Made by a program: the position numbers and the translations under genes
The notes under the pieces: generated by a model
Databases searched by the model: none
What the model was told of the DNA's origin: nothing
What the model saw: only the letters and a program-made list of their open reading frames with translations
Assembly (NCBI RefSeq): GCF_002943565.1
Contig: NZ_PJCH01000016.1
Coordinates: 62,001 to 126,000, forward strand
Direction of reading: 5' to 3'
Source of the DNA: Hyphococcus luteus
GTDB taxonomy: Bacteria; Pseudomonadota; Alphaproteobacteria; Caulobacterales; Parvularculaceae
Length of the DNA stretch: 64,000 nucleotides
Part shown: one piece after another, positions 59,186 through 64,000 of the stretch
How the letters are laid out: every line of letters begins with the position of its first letter
Position numbering within the stretch: position 1 is the first letter of the stretch

Positions 59186-59803
59186 ATGACGACACGCAAC
59201 ACAGTGCTCGTAGAGGGCACGCTTTTTGTGAAGTCCATCCATGGGCAGTTCGGCCGGTTCAACGTGGGCAAGCTCGTCTGCCCGTTCGGCGAATTCTGCA
59301 TCAAGGACAAAATCATCGATCAGTATGAGGAAGGCGCCTATGAGGGCGCCTTCGAGCTTGGCAACGTCTTCCAGGCCGAACGGCGCGTCGCCGGCGGCGG
59401 TTACATCATTGAACTGCGCGCCCGTCTCGACGCAATGACGCTGTTCGATGAGGCTTCGCTCCCGGATGACGCGCCTGTGGGCGTCTCAGAGACAGACCCC
59501 ATCGAAGAAGACGAAGACGTTTCCGGCGCAGAAGCCATCGGCGACGACAAGCCGAAAAGCCTTCTGAAGCGGAAAGTCGCCAGCCAGCCGGCGGAGAAGC
59601 CCGCTGCGGGCGAAACGGATGCGCGAGACGCATCGGGTTTGAGCCGCGCCGACCTCTTCGGACCGTTATGGCCGCTTGGCGAGACCGTCAAGCTGGACGC
59701 GACCGTTGATCGCGCCGTATTCCGGCGCCAGCGGGACGTCCTCAAGCAACTCGGCTATCGATTCCAGTCGAAAGATCAAATCTGGCGATTGATTGCCGAA
59801 TGA
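59186..59803 (+). CDS. DUF3275 ICE protein
   Basis: A 205-residue protein. The N-terminal half is the conserved DUF3275 domain: VEGTLFVKSIHGQFGRFNVG, KLVCPFGEFCIKDKIIDQYE and GYIIELRARLDAMTLFD. A low-complexity acidic linker follows, then a C-terminal domain (DLFGPLWPLGETVKLDATVD and QRDVLKQLGYRFQSKDQIWR). Found beside DUF3577 in this ICE class. It probably binds DNA or a replication protein, but no function is proven. GGAGAGC precedes the start. Confidence 0.78.
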   Translation: MTTRNTVLVEGTLFVKSIHGQFGRFNVGKLVCPFGEFCIKDKIIDQYEEGAYEGAFELGNVFQAERRVAGGGYIIELRARLDAMTLFDEASLPDDAPVGVSETDPIEEDEDVSGAEAIGDDKPKSLLKRKVASQPAEKPAAGETDARDASGLSRADLFGPLWPLGETVKLDATVDRAVFRRQRDVLKQLGYRFQSKDQIWRLIAE

Positions 59804-60289
59804 TCGCGACGCAGCAAGGTTCGCGGGGGCGACCCCGCGGCCTTCGACAAGAACCCGGGAACGCCATTGCCGGATCCTTTTCGAAGGCGGGACGACATGG
59901 ACCCGGCCTTCTCAACCGCAAAGGCTTGCCCGCCGGCCTTATCGGCGCGGCCCCTTAGTTGGATTCACCCCAGCACCCGTGTACTCGGTCTTCGATCCCC
60001 TGAGATATGACCGTGAGGATGGATGTCGCGAGACTCGCGAGGGATTTGCGACGCGTTCTCCTGGGGCGCACTCCACCGGCCTGCTCCGCCTGCTGACGTT
60101 TGAGGCGGCGCGGATTCTTTCAAGCGCTCGGGGTTTTCCCGCTTCAACCCAACCGGCTCGCCGTCCGGGCGAGCCTTCTCCAGCGGCGTCGCTCACTTTC
60201 ATTTAACGCCGCTGCAGAAGGCGTCGCGAGGGGGCTCTTCGCCCGCGCGCCTTGTTTCCGCGCATAACCCCAAGAAGGAGCTGTGACCC
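59804..60289. other. Structured non-coding stretch
   Basis: 486 bases without a convincing gene. Open frames on both strands here are arginine/proline-rich and lack protein-like conservation. Stable hairpins are visible: CGCGGGGGCGACCCCGCG (59821-59838) and GGCTCGCC with GGGCGAGCC at about 60158-60178. The region could hold an untranslated leader or small RNA for the gene at 60290. AAGGAG (60275-60280) is that gene's ribosome-binding site. Confidence 0.4.
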
Positions 60290-60769
60290 ATGACTATCAT
60301 CTATATATGGCCCGACCGTCGAACAGTGACGGAAGCCGCCTTGCCCGATGCGCCGAATATGCGGCGCAATTTCCTGCGCGTTCTTCTCCACGCGCGGCGA
60401 GTCATGCCGTTCTGCAAATTGGAGAACGGCGACGTCGTCGTCATTGACGAGAAGGCGCACGCAATCGCCGAGCACTATGTCCTGCTGCCTGGCGTCTCTT
60501 TGCCGGTTCCCGGCCGTATGGCCGTCATCGGACAGAATGAACGCGGCCTGCCGCTATCCTGCGTCACGCCCTTGGACGCGATCGCAGGCCGCGTCTCCTA
60601 TCTCGATCGCGCCGCCTATTATATGGCGCTGATGCGCGGCGATTATCGCACGGTCGCACCGCCGCTCTCTGTACGGAGGGTCTGTGAGGTCATCCCGTTT
60701 CCTGCGCGCGATCGCTCTACGGCTGAGCCGGCGAAAAGCGACAGGACCAAAAGATTGGCGGCGAAGTAG
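60290..60769 (+). CDS. Hypothetical ICE protein
   Basis: A 159-residue protein I do not recognise. The N-terminus MTIIYIWPDRRTVTEAALPD is followed by a region with RRNFLRVLLHARRVMPFCKL and ENGDVVVIDEKAHAIAEHYV, then ALDAIAG-like and aromatic helices; the tail is basic. AAGGAG lies upstream, and the leader GGAGCTGTGACCCATGA matches the pilL leader in 16 of 17 bases. It precedes the SNF2-type helicase gene by 172 bases and may be its partner. Confidence 0.65.
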   Translation: MTIIYIWPDRRTVTEAALPDAPNMRRNFLRVLLHARRVMPFCKLENGDVVVIDEKAHAIAEHYVLLPGVSLPVPGRMAVIGQNERGLPLSCVTPLDAIAGRVSYLDRAAYYMALMRGDYRTVAPPLSVRRVCEVIPFPARDRSTAEPAKSDRTKRLAAK

Positions 60770-60941
60770 CTTCGCTTGTCATCGCCGGCGCCGCCGGCGG
60801 CCAAAGGACCTGGCTCGAACGGGGCGGGAGGTCCGCAAGGCGCGAAGCCTTGTCCGTTCATGTCCAACCCGGATGGGATTTCGCGAAAACCCCCGGACGG
60901 GACAGTCGCATCTCCCATTCGCCAACCAAGGAGATGCAGCA

Positions 60942-63236
60942 ATGTTCGACGAACTCGATCCGTCGGTAGAGACGGAGGCCGCCTATCCGTTGGCGGCGTT
61001 TCTTGACGATTTCGGCGACAGCCTCCTCGAGGCCGTCTCAGACCAGCACCCGCCGATTTATGAAGCCCCCTGCCCCAGGCGCGCGAACGTTTTGGAAAAC
61101 CTTGCGCGTTCACCCTACCCGGAGCAGGCCGATTGCGTTCAGGCGCTGCTCGCGCTTTTGCAGGATCAGGGCGAAAAGGCCGCAATCCTCAACGCCGACA
61201 TGGGAACCGGAAAGACGATCATGGGGATATCCGCCGCGGCGGCGCTCCATGAAGAGGGCGTTAGGCGCACGCTTGTCCTGAGCCCGCCGCACCTCGTCTA
61301 CAAATGGCGCCGCGAAATCCTGATGACCGTCCCGAACGCTGAAGTGTGGGTGCTCAACGGCCCCGACACGCTGGTGAAGCTTTTCAAATTGCAGGAAACG
61401 ATCCGTTCCGGCGTAAGGCCTGCGGTTCCGGCCTTCTACATTCTCGGCCGCGTCCGCATGCGGATGGGCTTTCATTGGCGCCACGCCGTCGCGCCCGTCC
61501 GCCGGCATTTGAAAGTCGCGATTCCGCAAGAAAACGCGAAACCCAAAACCAAATGGGTCACGCAAACCTACGCCGGCTGCTCGGGGTGCGGCACGATCGT
61601 CCGGGAGCAAATGCCCGACGGCGAACGCGTTCCTGTGAAGTTCGACGACTATAACGCGGCTTCGCGACGGTTTTGCGTGCATTGCGGCGACCCCTTGTGG
61701 ACGCTGCAGCACCGCGACAAAGAGGCCGCCGATCCGCGCGCCAGCGTGGTCGCGGCGTTGAAGAAGCTGCCGACAATCGGCGAGAAGACTGCCGATAAGC
61801 TCGTGAGCATATTCGGGCACGAACAGCTCGCGGCGCTCCTCGCCGACAATGTCTATGAGTTCATCAACCTGATGGACGACGACGGCGAGCTTGTGTTCTC
61901 GGACCGCCAGGCGGCGCGTCTTGAACGCGCCTTCGGGCGGATGGAGTTCTCCTTCGGCCAGGGCTCTTATCAACCGAGCGAGTTCATCAAGCGCTTCCTG
62001 CCCAAAGGCACCTTCGGGCTGTGTCTCGTGGACGAAGGCCACGAATACAAGGCCGAAGGCTCGGCCCAGGCCGAGGCCATGACGGTGCTCGCGCTCATAT
62101 CGACCAAGGTCATTCTGCTCACCGGCACGCTTATGGGCGGTTATGCGGACGACCTTTTCTACCTTCTGTTCCGGCTGCTCCCGCAACGGATGATCGAGGA
62201 CGGCTTCACGTACAACGCCCGCAACACGCTCGGAACGGCGGCGACGCAGTTCATGCGCGAGCATGGCATCCTGAAAGAGGTCATCCGCGAACATGAGAGC
62301 GCGTCGTTCAAGACCTCGCGGGCCAAAAGCCGCTCTTCTACCGTCAAGCGGGCGCCCGGATTCGGCCCCAAGGGCGTCACCCGTTTCGTTCTGCCCTTTA
62401 CGGTCTTCCTGAAGCTCACCGATATCGGCGGCGACATTTTGCCGCCCTATCGCGAGCACTATGTCGAAGTGCCGATGGCGGCGCACCAGGAGGCGTCCTA
62501 CCGACGTCTCGCCGACAGCCTGACGACGGAGCTTCGCGCCGCGCTCGCACGCGGCGACAACACGCTCTTAGGGCTTGTCCTGAGCGTCCTGTTGCGGCGC
62601 CCCGATACGGGGTTTCGGGCGGAGGAGGTCATCCATCCCCGCTCGCGCATGCGGATCGACTTCGCGGCGCCGGATTTTTCCGCGGACGAACTCTCGCCCA
62701 AGGAAGAAAAGCTGGTGCAGCTCTGCAAACAGGAAAAGGCGAAAGGCCGGCGGTCTCTTGTCTACACAATCTACACCGGCAAGCACGATCTCGGACCCCG
62801 GCTGAAACGCATCCTGCAGGACGCTGGGCTGAAAGTCGCGGTGCTGCGGTCGTCCGTGCCGACCGAGGAGCGTGAAGACTGGATCGCCGACCAGGTAGAG
62901 CGCGGGATCGACGTCCTCATCGCCAATCCCGAGCTCGTCAAGACAGGGCTTGATTTGCTGGAATTCCCGACACTCGTCTTTATGCAGACGGGATATTCTG
63001 TCTTCACGCTCATGCAAGCCTCGCGCCGGTCCTGGCGGATCGGCCAGAAAGAGCCGGTGGATGTTTATTTCCTCGGCTATGCGAATACGGCGCAGACGGA
63101 ATGCCTCAGCCTCATGGCCGAGAAAATCTCCGTCGCGCAGTCGACGAGCGGCTCGATGCCGGAGACGGGCCTTGACGTCCTGAACCAGTCGACCGATTCC
63201 GTTGAAATCGCGCTCGCCAAGAAACTGGCGGCGTAG
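60942..63236 (+). CDS. SNF2-type SF2 helicase with internal zinc finger
   Basis: A 764-residue helicase/translocase. Walker A lies in NADMGTGKTIMGIS (GTGKT 88-92), motif II is LVDEGHEYKAEG (DEGH 364-367), and motif III-like LLTGTLMGGYADD follows. The second RecA domain has SLVYTIYTGKHDLGPRLKRI, DVLIANPELVKTGLDLLEFP and the SNF2 signature QASRRSWRIGQKEPVDVYFL. Between motifs I and II a zinc finger sits at Cys213, Cys216, Cys245 and Cys248. ATG 60942 has AAGGAGA upstream. A role in ICE replication or restart is likely from position; the target is unknown. A terminator follows. Confidence 0.85.
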   Translation: MFDELDPSVETEAAYPLAAFLDDFGDSLLEAVSDQHPPIYEAPCPRRANVLENLARSPYPEQADCVQALLALLQDQGEKAAILNADMGTGKTIMGISAAAALHEEGVRRTLVLSPPHLVYKWRREILMTVPNAEVWVLNGPDTLVKLFKLQETIRSGVRPAVPAFYILGRVRMRMGFHWRHAVAPVRRHLKVAIPQENAKPKTKWVTQTYAGCSGCGTIVREQMPDGERVPVKFDDYNAASRRFCVHCGDPLWTLQHRDKEAADPRASVVAALKKLPTIGEKTADKLVSIFGHEQLAALLADNVYEFINLMDDDGELVFSDRQAARLERAFGRMEFSFGQGSYQPSEFIKRFLPKGTFGLCLVDEGHEYKAEGSAQAEAMTVLALISTKVILLTGTLMGGYADDLFYLLFRLLPQRMIEDGFTYNARNTLGTAATQFMREHGILKEVIREHESASFKTSRAKSRSSTVKRAPGFGPKGVTRFVLPFTVFLKLTDIGGDILPPYREHYVEVPMAAHQEASYRRLADSLTTELRAALARGDNTLLGLVLSVLLRRPDTGFRAEEVIHPRSRMRIDFAAPDFSADELSPKEEKLVQLCKQEKAKGRRSLVYTIYTGKHDLGPRLKRILQDAGLKVAVLRSSVPTEEREDWIADQVERGIDVLIANPELVKTGLDLLEFPTLVFMQTGYSVFTLMQASRRSWRIGQKEPVDVYFLGYANTAQTECLSLMAEKISVAQSTSGSMPETGLDVLNQSTDSVEIALAKKLAA

Positions 63237-63237
63237 C

Positions 63238-63270
63238 AAAAGCCCCCTGGCCTTTGGTCAGGGGGCTTTT
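63238..63270 (+). terminator. Intrinsic terminator of the replication module
   Basis: AAAAGCCCCCTG pairs with CAGGGGGCTTTT around a nine-base loop, directly after the helicase stop codon. GC-rich stem plus T-run is a textbook Rho-independent terminator; the A-tract on the left makes it usable from the opposite direction too. Confidence 0.88.
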
Positions 63271-63340
63271 GTATTTCATCGATCTCAAACGTAATGCTGA
63301 CCGCAGTTTGAATGGAGGGCGCAATAAGCGTTTCGGCGCA

Positions 63341-63985
63341 CTATAAGTCGATCCTGTCCTCAATTCCCTTGACGGCGCGGAATTCGCGAACGAACGGTTC
63401 CGGATCGATCGCCGTCAGGACGCCTTTGGTATAGGCGCGCGCCGGCATTTTCTTTGCGTTTCGCCATTTATCAAATCCGCGCAGCGCCCGTGAGAAAAGT
63501 TCGGCCTGGTAAGCGGCGCCGCGGCCGGGCTCTTTAAGTTCGGTGATCAGGGCCAAGTGGAGCACGCTTTCCGCCGGGTCCATCATGCCGTCGACCTTGT
63601 TTCCACGTTTGGCCGCAATGCGCTCGATAAATTCTTTCGCGTCAGGATCGACTGCGAGCGCAATGATCGCCATGGCGAGTATACCCGAATAGAATGTCCG
63701 AGACGAACAGCCGAGCTTGTCCAGAAAAACGAGTTCTCCTTTGATGAGGCCGACCGCTTCGCGAAGATTGATCGGCGCGGCCGTAGGATGATTATCGTCT
63801 TCGAAGACCGAGCCGCGAAAGGCGAGATAGATAGCACTGCCGATTGCGCCGCGCGCAAGACGATGGCTCGTCATTTTCATGTCGAACGCATCATAAGCGC
63901 CTTTAACGGCGTCGGCGCTTCTTTCAACCCGTTGTGACGCCTGATAGGCTGCGGCGATCGTTTCGGCTTGCGCCAGACTCATCAA
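63341..63985 (-). CDS. Hypothetical protein
   Basis: A 214-residue soluble, mainly helical protein that I cannot assign. It has an N-terminal AQAETIAAAYQASQRVERSA helix, a middle GELVFLDKLGCSSRTFYSGI and a basic C-terminus (FSRALRGFDKWRNAKKMPAR). It is convergent with the helicase gene and separated from it by the terminator. MM at the start, with the second ATG three bases in, leaves the exact initiation codon open. The upstream region lies at the window edge. Confidence 0.6.
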   Translation of the reverse strand: MMSLAQAETIAAAYQASQRVERSADAVKGAYDAFDMKMTSHRLARGAIGSAIYLAFRGSVFEDDNHPTAAPINLREAVGLIKGELVFLDKLGCSSRTFYSGILAMAIIALAVDPDAKEFIERIAAKRGNKVDGMMDPAESVLHLALITELKEPGRGAAYQAELFSRALRGFDKWRNAKKMPARAYTKGVLTAIDPEPFVREFRAVKGIEDRIDL

Positions 63986-64000
63986 TTGATGGACGGTGAC

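Noticed and set aside
59939-60202. 87-codon minus-strand frame
   Set aside because: No conserved features; covers hairpin-rich DNA.
59793-60206. 137-codon frame from a TTG after DUF3275
   Set aside because: Low-complexity Arg/Pro composition, unusual codon use for this element, no ribosome-binding site.

Overview
The window is almost entirely the interior of an integrative and conjugative element (ICE) of the PFGI-1/pKLC102/ICEclc class (type G mating-pair formation, MobH relaxase) in a high-GC proteobacterium. No ribosomal or host housekeeping gene is present, so the host is inferred. A REP-like palindrome at 14718-14762, of a kind I associate with Hyphomicrobiales (Rhizobiales) genomes, together with the overall codon style, suggests an alphaproteobacterium; this is a guess, not a proof. 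No att site, intact integrase, tRNA, rRNA, CRISPR array or transposase is visible, so both ICE ends lie outside the window.

Layout. (1) 66-6521: first half of the transfer operon (PilL-like protein, a PEGA-type membrane protein, the PFL_4693 and PFL_4695 families, a lytic transglycosylase, the TraD coupling protein, a DUF4400 membrane protein). (2) 6522-18412: a cargo block that splits the transfer operon. It holds the chromate transporter ChrA, an MFS exporter, a two-component system with a DUF1259 protein, a DUF1080-like secreted protein, an iron-type ABC importer (binding protein, fused permease, ATPase) and an outer-membrane protein, and it ends near a truncated SRAP/YedK gene. (3) 18413-30956: second half of the transfer operon, from the RAQPRD protein through TraL/E/K/B-like, lipoprotein, VirB4/TraC ATPase and TraU-like proteins to the TraG N-terminal family, mostly with overlapping start and stop codons. 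(4) 31659-50463: a defence island. AbiEi/AbiEii, a sigma-like protein, an HTH-like protein and an ImmA-UvrD fusion overlap one another in series. They are followed by a three-gene ubiquitin-like cassette (UBL-UBL-E2 fusion, JAB-E1 fusion, DUF6527), an SbcD/SbcC-like pair whose sbcD carries a one-base frameshift, and a convergent 1836-residue DUF4011 helicase with a Vsr/DUF559-like nuclease and a GreA/B-like C-terminal domain. (5) 50464-53672: two integrase remnants, the MobH relaxase TraI on the minus strand, and an intergenic region with five repeats in exact 21-bp register. (6) 53673-63985: the ICE maintenance and replication module: ParB (PFGI-1 class), DUF2857, PFL_4669 family, five ~50-55 bp palindrome-bearing repeats that look like an origin, SSB, DUF3577, DUF3275, a SNF2-type helicase, and an unrecognised minus-strand gene.

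How the parts fit. TraI would nick and lead the strand, TraD couples it to the envelope-spanning machine of regions 1 and 3, and region 6 maintains the excised circle. Regions 2 and 4 are passengers. The most interesting stretch is 31659-44717: ten same-strand genes that put an AbiE toxin-antitoxin pair, a regulator/protease/helicase set, a ubiquitin-like conjugation cassette and an SbcCD-like nuclease pair side by side.
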